64,000 bases of DNA from contig NZ_NNRI01000021.1 in NCBI RefSeq assembly GCF_002270415.1, positions 496,001 through 560,000 on the forward strand, in the 5' to 3' direction. A program made the position numbers and the translations under genes. This document shows positions 17,788 to 26,184 of this stretch, one piece after another. Within the stretch, counting starts at the first letter, position 1. The number at the start of each line of letters is the position of its first letter. The notes under the pieces are model-generated. The model saw nothing but the letters and a program-made list of their open reading frames with translations, was not told where the DNA came from and ran no database searches. The stretch is from Mesorhizobium sophorae. Its GTDB lineage: Bacteria > Pseudomonadota > Alphaproteobacteria > Rhizobiales > Rhizobiaceae.

Positions 17788-19122
17788 CTACTTCCAGCCG
17801 TTGGCCAGCACGCTCACCTGGCCGCGGAAGGCCTCTGCCCGTTCGTAAAGCAATTGCCATTCGGCGGCCGGTACCAGCGAGCCGCCTGTCGTCCACGAAA
17901 TGTGCGTCGCGTTCGGCAAAGTCCGTCCAAGCCCCTGCGCCTGGACGTAACGGCGGCCTTCCTCGGTCGCGGTCAGGAAGAGCGGACCGAGGAAGGCAAT
18001 GGCCGCCGAAGGCTCGACCTGGAGGCCTTCGGAGTCCCGCACGGAGAGCATCATGTCCAGCATGTGGCCGTCGTTTGCGGTGTAGATGCCGGAGACCTTG
18101 TCGGCCATCAGCGGCGCGACGAACGGAGACGCGTTGCCCACGGCCAGGCCGTCCGCCTCCGTCACGTTATCGAGACCGACATCGTACACCGACACGCTCC
18201 GGTGAACGCCAATCAGCAACTGAAGGAGCATGCAGGGCGAAGCAGAAGGCTCGGCCCAGAAGCAATGTACGTTCTTTCCGAAAAGCGACTTCAGTCCGTA
18301 GGTGATCCCGCCGGGCGCGCCGCCCACGCCGCAAGGCACATAGACGAACAGCGGATGATCGTTATCGACGATAATCCGCCGCTCCTCAAGTTGCGAAGCC
18401 AGTTCGGCTGCGGCGGCGCCATAGCCGGCAAACAGGTCTATCGAATGCTCGTCGTCGACGAAGTGGCAGTTCGGGTCGGCTTCGGCGGCTTGGCGCCCCT
18501 GCTGGACGGCGATCGAATAGTCTCCGGCATGCTCGACGACCTCGACGCCATTGGCGCGCAGGAGCTTCTTCTTCCAGGTCTTGGCGTCGCGCGACATGTG
18601 CACGACGGTGCGGAAGCCGAGGCTGGATGCGATCATGCCCACGCTTAGGCCGAGATTGCCCGTGCTGCCGACAACGACCGAATAGCCCAGAAAGACGGAA
18701 CGCGCGTCCGGGTGCGTATAGTTCGGCCGCTCCGGGGACGTCCGGGCGAGACCGTTCTCAGCCGCCACCCGTTCTGCGAAGGCGAACACCTCGTTGAACC
18801 CTCCCCGCGCCTTGATCGATCCGGCAATTGGCAGGGAATGGTCAGCCTTGACGAGCCAGCGTGGGATGTTCCAGCGCTTTGCGAGAGCTTCGGCGGCAAG
18901 AAGCGGGGATTCGACGACGCCGGCCAGGCCGCGCGTCATCGGAAAAGCCTGCTGTAGATGGTAGCGGGCATCGCGCAAACGCCGCTGCGCGCTTGCGATA
19001 TCGTTCCGATACGCATCGCCGTCATGCGATTGCGCCAAGGCCGGGTTGATCCAAAAGACCGGCTTCCGCGCCGAGAGCCGTGCGAGGAGCCTGTCTTTCT
19101 CTTGGCTTATCTCGTCGATCAT
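17788..19122 (-). CDS. dsdA: D-serine ammonia-lyase (D-serine dehydratase)
   Basis: PLP enzyme of 444 aa converting D-serine (also D-threonine) to pyruvate (2-oxobutyrate) and ammonia. The PLP lysine is K104 in LPIAGSIKARGG. Other DsdA blocks are VVGSTGNLGLSVGMIASSLG, VHMSRDAKTWKKKLLRANGV, VEVVEHAGDYS, LFVYVPCGVGGAPGGITYGL, HCFWAEPSASPCMLLQLLIG and NATHISWTTGGSLVPAAEW. Colinear with E. coli DsdA from memory. Start chosen at 19122, preceded by CAGGGG. It follows an aldehyde dehydrogenase gene by about 100 bp on the same strand, so it belongs to a D-amino-acid/hydroxyproline catabolic run. Confidence 0.92.
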   Translation of the reverse strand: MIDEISQEKDRLLARLSARKPVFWINPALAQSHDGDAYRNDIASAQRRLRDARYHLQQAFPMTRGLAGVVESPLLAAEALAKRWNIPRWLVKADHSLPIAGSIKARGGFNEVFAFAERVAAENGLARTSPERPNYTHPDARSVFLGYSVVVGSTGNLGLSVGMIASSLGFRTVVHMSRDAKTWKKKLLRANGVEVVEHAGDYSIAVQQGRQAAEADPNCHFVDDEHSIDLFAGYGAAAAELASQLEERRIIVDNDHPLFVYVPCGVGGAPGGITYGLKSLFGKNVHCFWAEPSASPCMLLQLLIGVHRSVSVYDVGLDNVTEADGLAVGNASPFVAPLMADKVSGIYTANDGHMLDMMLSVRDSEGLQVEPSAAIAFLGPLFLTATEEGRRYVQAQGLGRTLPNATHISWTTGGSLVPAAEWQLLYERAEAFRGQVSVLANGWK

Positions 19123-19225
19123 ACGGTACCCCTGACGCGAATGCTTCCGATCCCGGTCAGGAATGACTGGCCGGGGCCGGCCCCGACGGCCCTCCTCTGA
19201 CGTCCATCCGGATTCCTGCGCCCAA

Positions 19226-20704
19226 CTAGCGCAGTTGCATCCAGATGGCCTTTGTTTCGGTATACTGGTCGTGGGCGGCGAAGCCCTTGTCCTTCCCGCC
19301 GAAGCCGGATTCCTTGTAGCCGCCGAACGGCACCGCGAAATCGCCTTCGGAATAGCAGTTGACCGAGACGGTGCCGGCACGGATAGAACGTGCGATCAGG
19401 TGCGCTCGGTTGAGATCGTTCGTATAGAGCGACGCCGCCAAACCGTAATTGGTATCGTTCGCGATGCGGACGGCTTCGGCGTCGTCACGGACGCTGATGA
19501 CTGACAGGACGGGACCGAAAATCTCGTCGCGCGCGACCACCATGTCGTTCGTCACGCCTTCGAAGATGGTCGGCTCGATGAAGTAGCCGCCGGTGCCCTG
19601 CAATACCTGATTGCCGCCGAGTGTCAGCTTCGCGCCCTCGGATTGGCCCTTCTCGATATAAGAGAGGACCTTCTGCATGTGCGGCTCCTCGATCAGCGCG
19701 CCGATCTTGGTAGCGGAATCCAGCGGGTCTCCGACCTTCCAGGTCTTGATAGTTTCCTTAAGCTTCGCAAGCAGAGGTTCGCGGATTTTCTCGGAGACGA
19801 TCAGGCGCGTGCCGGCGGAGCAGTTCTCCCCTTGGCAAAACAGGAACCCGGTCGCAATCTGCTCGACCACCGGGGTGAAGTCGTTCACGTCATCAAGGAC
19901 GATGGCCGGGCTCTTGCCGCCACATTCCAAGACAATACGCTTCATGTTCGAATCGGCGGCGTATTTCAGGAAGTAGCGGCCGACCTCGCCGGAACCCGTG
20001 AAGCTGATGCAGTCGACATCCATGTGCAGGCCGAGCGCGCGGCCCGCGGTCGGGCCCATGCCCGGCACGACGTTGAGCACGCCTTCCGGAAGACCCGCTT
20101 CGGCGCCGATGGCCGCAAGGCGGAGCATCGAAAGCGAGGTCAGTTCCGCCGGCTTGATGACGATGGAATTGCCAGTAGCCAGCGCAGGCGCAATCTTCCA
20201 CATGGCGACGAACAGCGGGAAGTTCCACGGCAGGACCGCGCCGACGACTCCGACTGGCTCGCGCACGATCATGGAAACGATGTCGAGCGGGGCTGGAGAC
20301 ATCTGGTCGTAGAGTTTGTCCGTCGCCTCAGCATGCCAGCGCAGGGTCTCGATGCTGTCGGGAAGATCGACGTTGCGGGAATCGTTCAGAGGTTTCCCGC
20401 AGTCGAGGGTCTCAATCAGGGCAAGCTCTTCGATGTTTTTTTCGATCAGCTCGGCGAAGCGCAGCAGCGTCTTCTTGCGGTAGCGCGGCGTTTGGCGCGA
20501 CCACGACCCACTTTCGAACGCAGCGCGCGCGGCTGCGACAGCCCTGTCGATGTCGGCTTCATCGCCAGAGGAAACCTGCGCTAGTTCCTTGCCCGTGGCA
20601 GGGTTGAAGGTCGCAAACGTTTCGCCGCGTTCGGTGCTGCGATAGTCGCCGTTGATGAACGGGCGGGTCTCGAAGGTCGCTGGGATCTTGATTTTGACGG
20701 TCAT
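19226..20704 (-). CDS. hypH: Aldehyde dehydrogenase, probable 2-oxoglutarate-semialdehyde dehydrogenase (HypH role)
   Basis: NAD(P)-dependent aldehyde dehydrogenase of 492 aa. It shows the active-site glutamate block (LECGGKSPAIVLDD) and the nucleophile in FCQGENCSAGTRLIV, plus VVGAVLPWNFPLFVAMWKIA and EIFGPVLSV. The overall sequence resembles PuuC/GABALDH-type enzymes, and ALDHs cannot be assigned by sequence alone. Directly downstream of a DapA-family gene (24 bp) and within reach of an epimerase and a FAD dehydrogenase, the natural role is oxidising 2-oxoglutarate semialdehyde to 2-oxoglutarate, the last hydroxyproline step. ALDH confidence is very high; the substrate is inferred. Confidence 0.85.
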   Translation of the reverse strand: MTVKIKIPATFETRPFINGDYRSTERGETFATFNPATGKELAQVSSGDEADIDRAVAAARAAFESGSWSRQTPRYRKKTLLRFAELIEKNIEELALIETLDCGKPLNDSRNVDLPDSIETLRWHAEATDKLYDQMSPAPLDIVSMIVREPVGVVGAVLPWNFPLFVAMWKIAPALATGNSIVIKPAELTSLSMLRLAAIGAEAGLPEGVLNVVPGMGPTAGRALGLHMDVDCISFTGSGEVGRYFLKYAADSNMKRIVLECGGKSPAIVLDDVNDFTPVVEQIATGFLFCQGENCSAGTRLIVSEKIREPLLAKLKETIKTWKVGDPLDSATKIGALIEEPHMQKVLSYIEKGQSEGAKLTLGGNQVLQGTGGYFIEPTIFEGVTNDMVVARDEIFGPVLSVISVRDDAEAVRIANDTNYGLAASLYTNDLNRAHLIARSIRAGTVSVNCYSEGDFAVPFGGYKESGFGGKDKGFAAHDQYTETKAIWMQLR

Positions 20705-20728
20705 ATTATGTCCTCAACCGGCTCTTAT

Positions 20729-21640
20729 TTAGTTTACCCAGGAGGCGATGTTCTGCGACTTGAGCTCTTCGTAGAGCTTGCGGAACTTGGAGCGCTCGGC
20801 ATCGGACAGGCCGATCAGCGGCGCGCGGACATCGCCGATCGGAAAGCCAGCAAGCGAAGCACCGTATTTGACGTACTGGTTGAACTTGCCTCCATTCTCC
20901 AGCAAATAGATCAAAGGCATCATCGCCTTCATCAGCTTACGCCCCAGCAGGAAGTCTTCCTTCTCCACGCACGCAATATAGAGGGCAACGTGTTCTGCCG
21001 GCAGGAAGTTGGAAGCACCGGCGATCCAGGAGCGCGTGCCCCACAGGAATTGATCGAGGACCTGATCATCGAAACCGCAGACGCGTTGCAGTTCGGGATA
21101 GAGCACCATATGCTGGTAATAGCGTGAGATCGAACCGCTCGATTCCTTGATGGCAAAGATCTTCTTGATATCGAGGACGCCCTCGAGGAACTCCTTATCC
21201 ATGTCCACGCCGGTGCGAGCAGGGAAATTATAGAGGATAATCGGCAGTGATGTGCTCTTGGCGATGTTGCGGAAATGCTCAATAAGTTCCGACTTGCCCG
21301 GCAGGGAGTAAGGCGGAGCCGCGAGCAATTGCGCCCCGTAGCCTAGACCTTCGGCGTACTTCGTGACCTCAATCGTCTCCTCGGGCCGCATGCTGTTGGC
21401 CCCGACGTAAAGCGGGATGCGGCCCCTCACGATCTCGGCCACGCGCGCCAGGACGGCTTTCCGTTCCTCGAGGGTCTGGGAATAGTATTCACCGGTGGAG
21501 CCGCCGGGGATGATGGCATGCACGCCGTTGGAGATGAGAAACTCAACCAGCTTGTCCAAAGCCTTAAGATCCAGACGGCCGCTGTCATCATAGGGGGTAG
21601 CGAGGGCCGTCAGGATGCCGCTCAGTTGAGGTATCTGCAT
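20729..21640 (-). CDS. hypD: DapA-family deaminase/aldolase, probable pyrroline-4-hydroxy-2-carboxylate deaminase (HypD role)
   Basis: Protein of 303 aa of the dihydrodipicolinate synthase/N-acetylneuraminate lyase family. The Schiff-base lysine is in KKIFAIKESSGS, the catalytic tyrosine in PIILYNFPARTG, and the carboxylate loop is IPGGSTGEYYSQT (GSTGE instead of GTTGE). The start at 21640 is set by GGAGATTTGAA upstream; an in-frame ATG at 21685 lacks one. An exact CGACATATTGTCG palindrome lies 96 bp upstream. Known pathway: epimerase, FAD dehydrogenase, DapA-family deaminase and semialdehyde dehydrogenase convert trans-4-hydroxyproline to 2-oxoglutarate. All four types occur in this window. 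Confidence 0.83.
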   Translation of the reverse strand: MQIPQLSGILTALATPYDDSGRLDLKALDKLVEFLISNGVHAIIPGGSTGEYYSQTLEERKAVLARVAEIVRGRIPLYVGANSMRPEETIEVTKYAEGLGYGAQLLAAPPYSLPGKSELIEHFRNIAKSTSLPIILYNFPARTGVDMDKEFLEGVLDIKKIFAIKESSGSISRYYQHMVLYPELQRVCGFDDQVLDQFLWGTRSWIAGASNFLPAEHVALYIACVEKEDFLLGRKLMKAMMPLIYLLENGGKFNQYVKYGASLAGFPIGDVRAPLIGLSDAERSKFRKLYEELKSQNIASWVN

Positions 21641-21735
21641 TTCAAATCTCCATCCATCCATATGAAGGCACAGTGGAATAACCATGCGAGAGGGCGTCTC
21701 GCGTGGGCTTAGCTTCGGTCAACTCTGCTTAATGT

Positions 21736-21748
21736 CGACATATTGTCG
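21736..21748. promoter_or_regulatory. Operator-like palindrome CGACATATTGTCG
   Basis: Identical 13-mer to that at 7901-7913, with TGT before and T after in both. It lies 96 bp upstream of the DapA-family gene start, the same distance as from the M24 gene. It would control the minus-strand run hypD-like, hypH-like, dsdA. Confidence 0.72.
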
Positions 21749-21826
21749 TTTATATGTTTTTGTCAACGGGTTTTCGATGGGTCCGCACCTTACAACGTGG
21801 AGATTCACCCGTGACCTCAGACTTGC

Positions 21827-22187
21827 CTACCGGACGGGCGCCTCATCATCGGCACTTCCAAACATAAGCACTCTCATCAAGTACCATCCCTTCGCTGGCC
21901 AGCCTGGCAGGCGCGTCGCGTAATCCACGATGTCGTCCTTGAGGGCGGCAGGGCACAGCGAAAAGCGTTCGATTCCCTCGTGGCGCACGTTCCGGAGTAG
22001 ACGCCTGCGGAGACGTGGAGATCAGGTCGATGAGGTGTCCGCGCTGCCGCGTGAACACGCCGCGCCGCAGATTGCCTATCAGTTGCATCAGCCCTGTGAA
22101 GGTCGTCGATACGGCTTTGGCGATCTCGCTGTTAAAGTAAAGGGGCTCGGCCGACACGATCACCCCGGCATCGTAGACCGGCACGCG
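21827..22187 (-). pseudogene. Unrecognised degraded coding sequence
   Basis: Minus-strand translation looks coding but is broken. One frame gives PVYDAGVIVSAEPLYFNSEI and AKAVSTTFTGLMQLIGNLRR, and another continues as NVRHEGIERFSLCPAALKDD then IVDYATRLPGWPAKGWYLMR to a TAG at 21829. The family is not recognised. It lies between the hypD operator and a GntR pseudogene and is probably a decayed catabolic gene of the same locus. Confidence 0.4.
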
Positions 22188-22344
22188 CTAGCCAATCTCT
22201 TTGATCAGGCTGGCCAGCCGGTCACCGTTACGGCAGGCTCCAACGAAGCTCAGCCCCGACACCGCTGAAAGGCGGCAGCTTGCTGCTTCCCTTCGCCCAT
22301 CGCCGCGCTCGGTTATTCCCATACGACGACCGGAAGAGCTGCCG

Positions 22345-22475
22345 CTCCTACAAGTGCGTGCCGAGGAAGCCTCCGCCGAGCAACTGGCGCAGAGCACGCC
22401 GCCCAGTTCAAGGGGAACTTTCTTCAATTTCTGGAGCGATCCATCACTTCAAAAGTCAAGATCGTGACGTCCTGA
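22345..22475 (+). pseudogene. GntR/FCD regulator, C-terminal remnant
   Basis: Plus-strand reading VRAEEASAEQLA, then after a 1-nt deletion at 22390-22391 EHAAQFKGNFLQFLERSITS, ending KVKIVTS-stop at 22473-22475. This matches the C-termini of the two intact GntR/FCD proteins in the window (EHARQFKGDFLEYMERSITS and EHASQFKGTFLEYLEQSVTS). It converges on the epimerase gene, just as the intact regulator at 51049-51795 converges on a 19-bp epimerase remnant. N-terminal two-thirds not recognisable. Confidence 0.8.
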
Positions 22476-22516
22476 ACAGGGTCCCGGCCGCATACCAAGG
22501 ACGAGGCTTCGCGACA

Positions 22517-23551
22517 TTACTTGAGCAGGTCGAAGGCGTCACCCCAGCAATCGGACACCATGTAACCAAGCTGGTAGGGGTCGGTCGGGTCGACGCCGAT
22601 TTGATGGATGCCGTGAATCCAACCGCGCCCGGAAATCCGAGGCAATATGCCGGGCTTGCCAGCCACCTTGGTCGTTCCGATGATCGAGACCTCGAACTCG
22701 CTGTCGATGATCGAGCGCGCGATCCGCTTCTCGCCTTCGGCGAACTGGCCGCGCGCATACATGGCCGCGAGCCGTGCGCTGTTGCCCGTGCCGCATGGCG
22801 AACGGTCGACGCGGCCCGGGGGGACGACCGTGACGCCTTTCATCCGGCCCTCGTCGTCGTAGCCGACGAACATCGTGTAGGACAGCCCGCTCAGACTGGC
22901 TATCTCGGGATGCCGGACGTCGAGCTGGATGTCGATGGCCCGCTGGACACGGCAGCCGATATCGACCAGCTTCCTGGCATTCTCCGTCGTGAGCTTCAGG
23001 CCGAACTGCTCGGGATTTATGAGCCCGTAGAAGATGCCACCATAGGAAATGTCCACCACCACCTTGCCAAGACCTTGGACATCCACCTCGGCGTCCAGCA
23101 GCAGCGGAAACGACGGCGGCATGTCGAGGGTGACGCGCTCGCACTTCCCGTTTGAGCATTTGGCAACTGCCTTAACGAGGCCGGCCGCGGTTTCGATTGT
23201 GACAACCGTCTCGGGCTCCTTCATCTCGACCATGCCGGTCTCAAGAAGCACCGTGACGAGGCAGATGCTGTTGGAGCCGGACATGGCATGCGCCTTGTCG
23301 CCCTGCAGGATAATGAAGGCGACGTCGGCCTCGGGATGCACCGGCGGCAATAGGAGATTCGTGCTCATCTGCGCGCATCCCCTGGGCTCGTTCACCAGGA
23401 AGCGGCGCAGCCGGTCGTCAACGTTGTTTATGTATAGCAATTTGTCGAGGATGGTCTTGCCCGGAATCGATAGGACACCGCCGGTGACGACACGACCGAC
23501 GTCTCCTTCGGCGTGTGCTTCCACCATCGTGAAGGTCTTGTTCCAGTGCAT
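22517..23551 (-). CDS. hypRE: Proline racemase family protein, probable 4-hydroxyproline 2-epimerase (Ser/Cys type)
   Basis: Protein of 344 aa, proline racemase superfamily. The two catalytic positions are S91 in KAHAMSGSNSICLVT (Cys in classical proline racemase) and C253 in RSPCGTGNSARLA. Length and EAHAEGDVGRVV, IPGKT and GRVDRSPCGTG fit hydroxyproline epimerases. Ser/Cys members have been described in this superfamily, including hydroxyproline-acting ones, but sequence alone cannot rule out 3-hydroxyproline dehydratase. The start at 23551 is preceded by GAGGAACCAA. A degenerate operator lies at 23615. It would convert trans-4-hydroxy-L-proline to cis-4-hydroxy-D-proline. Confidence 0.83.
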   Translation of the reverse strand: MHWNKTFTMVEAHAEGDVGRVVTGGVLSIPGKTILDKLLYINNVDDRLRRFLVNEPRGCAQMSTNLLLPPVHPEADVAFIILQGDKAHAMSGSNSICLVTVLLETGMVEMKEPETVVTIETAAGLVKAVAKCSNGKCERVTLDMPPSFPLLLDAEVDVQGLGKVVVDISYGGIFYGLINPEQFGLKLTTENARKLVDIGCRVQRAIDIQLDVRHPEIASLSGLSYTMFVGYDDEGRMKGVTVVPPGRVDRSPCGTGNSARLAAMYARGQFAEGEKRIARSIIDSEFEVSIIGTTKVAGKPGILPRISGRGWIHGIHQIGVDPTDPYQLGYMVSDCWGDAFDLLK

Positions 23552-23614
23552 TTGGTTCCTCAGACTGGCGAACACCACAGCTGCGCAGAGGACAAGCGGA
23601 GATACCACGTTTGT

Positions 23615-23627
23615 CTACATAATGACG
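23615..23627. promoter_or_regulatory. Degenerate operator CTACATAATGACG
   Basis: Differs at two positions from CGACATAATGTCG (the complement of the 17610 site) and keeps the outer TGTC before it. It lies 64-76 bp upstream of the epimerase start at 23551, the position expected for the regulon operator. Confidence 0.5.
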
Positions 23628-23807
23628 ACAATTCGCTTTCAGCCGTTCAGTTACCAGACCGCGGCGCATATTTCAAGAGGGCGCTTACGGAGCCGCTCTG
23701 CGGCAGCACATTCTTCGGACGCCTGGTCGGCGGCAGTATGTGGGCACCGGCCACGGGAAGGCCGGCCGGCTCTGCACCTCAGCTTTTCGAGGTATCGAGA
23801 TATTGCT

Positions 23808-24761
23808 AGCCCGCTTGATGCACGGCGCTGACCGTTCGGCGGCCTGAGGCGGCTCTCTGGTTGCCTTTGCGGTGGCTTTTCACAATGTTCATCAGGCGCC
23901 GGCGGTGATCCGTCGTGATGGAAGGCGGGGGTTTGCAGGTTGCGGTCGGCGGGTTTGTTTCGGGGCGTCTGCGCCCCGTCGGCTACGTCACGAGCCGCGC
24001 AATGCGATCGAGGACGATGCGCAGGATGCGCTGGTGCGGGCAGGAGGTCGGCAGGTGCAGGCGGATTTGCGTCTTCATCTCGACCACCCGAGCGGCGATT
24101 TTGATGAGGCGCAAACGCAGCGTGTCGAATTGGGCGACGGCAAAGCTGGAGCGCTTCGGCATCGCGGCCCGCAAGCCCCACATCAACCGGTAAGCACCGG
24201 CATGCAGGAAGAGCCGGAACTGGTTGGCCGTCGCTCTTGTGCAGGAGGTGCGGTCGGCGGCGAGATGCGTCTTCCACGACTTGATATGGTTCTCGGCCGC
24301 TCCGCGCCGGCAGTAGAGATCCTCGTAGAGCGCCTTGGCCGAGCCACTTGCAAGGTTGGTGACGATGGCGCTCGACGCGGCTCCAACTGGCGGCGCCATC
24401 CAGGAACTCCTTGAAGCGGCGGACCTTGCCCGTCTTGGCCGACGCTTCGAAGCGCGCCATCGTGCTGGTTTCCAGGTCCTCGACATGCTTGCGCAAGGTC
24501 GTGGTGGGCGCCAGGCCGAGGATGAAGTCGACATCGTTGGCGCGGCACCAGTCGATGACCTGCGGGCTGCAGTAATGCCCGTCGGCCCGGATAAGGATGC
24601 CGGTGTTCGGCCAGTTGCTCCGGACCGCCCGCACCAGGCGGCGCAGGTGTGGGCGGATTTCAGCCCCGCTCGGCCGCTTCGCTGGTCGCAGGACCGCACC
24701 GACGAACCGGCCGTCGCCATCGAACACAACAATCGGCTGGAAGCCGTATTCGTCGTAATGA
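23808..24761 (-). mobile_element. IS1380-family element, distal (transposase C-terminal) part of a split copy
   Basis: Begins at the terminal sequence TAGCCCGCTTGATGCACGGCG, shared with the other copy at about 41258, and runs through the transposase C-terminus to GTATTCGTCGTAATG at 24760, where similarity to the intact-length copy (42241) stops. The proximal part lies at about 33605-36128 in the same orientation. So one IS1380 was split by roughly 9 kb of other elements. Confidence 0.75.
23983..24760 (-). pseudogene. IS1380-family transposase, C-terminal part, frameshifted
   Basis: DDE transposase segment. It reads MFDGDGRFVGAVLRPAKRPS, then GILIRADGHYCSPQVIDWCR (catalytic Asp) and ANDVDFILGLAPTTTLRKHV. 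A frameshift near 24375 is followed by LYRRGAAENHIKSWK-like sequence (Glu of the DDE triad) and the tail RIVLDRIARLVT. Compared with the copy at 41434-42822, a short segment near the frameshift is also missing. Not functional. Confidence 0.8.
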
Positions 24762-24843
24762 TGAGGTGGAACGACCCGCTACCGCAGCATCAGAGTGCTA
24801 AAACGTGGTCGTTTATTCAACGCCACAAAATAGGAGCCGTTCC

Positions 24844-25100
24844 GTGAAGCATATTACCACTATCGGGCTGGATTTGGCCAAGCAAGTTTTTCAGATTCAA
24901 CGCCGCTGACGTCGAGGGGACTCCAATCGTCAGCCTGGAAGCTCCGCCGTGCCGAGGTGTTGCGGTTCTTCGAGAAGCAGCCAACGTGTCTGGTCGGCAT
25001 CGAGGCCTGCGGGGGTGCGCATTACTGGGCGCGCGAGATCGCGGCACTTGGTCATGAAGTGCGGTTGATCCCGCCGGCCTATGTCAAACCGTTTGTGAAG
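24844..25100 (+). pseudogene. IS110-family transposase, N-terminal part (split and frameshifted)
   Basis: GTG-started reading KHITTIGLDLAKQVFQI with the first catalytic Asp of the RuvC-like DEDD domain in GLDLAK. Two frameshifts follow, then KLRRAEVLRFFEKQPTCLVG, IEACGGAHYWAREIAALGHE and VRLIPPAYVKPFVK. The gene stops at an insertion and resumes at 31569 with VKRGKTDAADAEAI, the normal continuation in this family. GTGAA occurs at both edges (25095-25099 and 31569-31573). Confidence 0.85.
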
Positions 25101-25126
25101 TTATGCTCACCTCGCCATAACTTCAC
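25095..25126 (+). repeat. Perfect 11-bp inverted repeat at the IS91/IS110 junction
   Basis: GTGAAGTTATG and its exact complement CATAACTTCAC flank a 10-nt loop (25106-25115). The left arm begins in IS110 coding sequence and the right arm lies in the IS91-like element. It could be the recognised end structure of the element or a by-product of insertion. Confidence 0.6.
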
Positions 25127-25292
25127 TAGGACTAACCCGCTCCGCCACGGCGGAGCGGCAAGGGGGTGTACGCCGACGGCGCGGTCTTGATGGCGTCCTC
25201 TGTCGTGCCGGTCAGGCGTTCAATAGGAGCTCCAACTGCGCGAGCATGGGGTGGCTGCTTGCAGCCCATTCCATCGGACAAAGGAGCTTGTC

Positions 25293-26174
25293 ATGACCCA
25301 ACTTCGGCAACGCATGAGCGAGGACATGCAGGTGCGCAACTTCGCGCTCAACACCCAGCTCTCCTATCTGCAACAGGTGTCGCTGTTCGCCCGCCACTTC
25401 GGCAAGTCGCCGGACGTGCTCGGGCGCGAGGACATTCGGACCTATCAGGTCTATCTGACCAACGAGAAGAAGCTGGCGTCCGGTTCGATCCACACCGCCA
25501 TCGCTGCGCTGCGCTTTCTCTACAGTGTGACGCTCGAAAGGGACTGGGCGCCTGAAGAGGTCCTCCCGTTCCCCAAGAAGCCGCAGAAGCTGCCGGTCAT
25601 CCTCAGCCCCGAGGAAGTTCAGCAATTCCTCGGCTGCGTCCTCAACGTCAAACACCACGCCATCCTGACCACCTGCTATGCCGCCGGCTTGCGCATCTCG
25701 GAGGCGGTTCAGCTGAAGACCACGGACATCGACAGCCAGAGAATGGTCATCCGCGTCGAGCAGGGCAAAGGCCAGAAGGACCGCTACGTGATGTTGTCGC
25801 CCAAGCTGCTGGAGATCCTGCGCAGCTATTGGAAGGTGCGCCGGCCAGAGGCGTGGCTCTTCCCCGGCGATCGTGCCGGCCAGCCGATCACCAGGGATGC
25901 GGTGGGACAAGCCTGCGCGAAAGCGCGCGACCTCTCCCGCTTGCCCAAACCGGTCACGCCGCACAGTCTGCGGCACGCCTTTGCCATCCATCTATTGGAG
26001 GCCGGCGCCGACGTGCGCACCATTCAACTGCTGCTCGGTCACCGCAGCCTCGCGACCACCGCCCATTACCTGCGGATTGCCACCAACAAGGTCTGCGCCA
26101 CGTCGAGCCCGTACGAGCTCTTACCGCGTCCGGCCCCCACCCCGCCGCCGCCGGCCAAGCCTCAGTACTTCTGA
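25293..26174 (+). CDS. Tyrosine recombinase/integrase of the IS91-like element
   Basis: XerC/D-type phage integrase of 293 aa with a SAM-like N-terminal domain (MQVRNFALNTQLSYLQQVSL). Catalytic residues visible: Arg in AAGLRISEAVQLK, HxxR in HSLRHAFAIHLLEAG, the late His in LLGHRSLATTAHYL, and Tyr in the same motif. The start at 25293 is set by AAAGGAG. Its stop is 10 bp before the transposase ATG, so the two are co-expressed. Its partner role in rolling-circle transposition is unproven. Confidence 0.88.
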   Translation: MTQLRQRMSEDMQVRNFALNTQLSYLQQVSLFARHFGKSPDVLGREDIRTYQVYLTNEKKLASGSIHTAIAALRFLYSVTLERDWAPEEVLPFPKKPQKLPVILSPEEVQQFLGCVLNVKHHAILTTCYAAGLRISEAVQLKTTDIDSQRMVIRVEQGKGQKDRYVMLSPKLLEILRSYWKVRRPEAWLFPGDRAGQPITRDAVGQACAKARDLSRLPKPVTPHSLRHAFAIHLLEAGADVRTIQLLLGHRSLATTAHYLRIATNKVCATSSPYELLPRPAPTPPPPAKPQYF

Positions 26175-26184
26175 GCTCAAGCCG

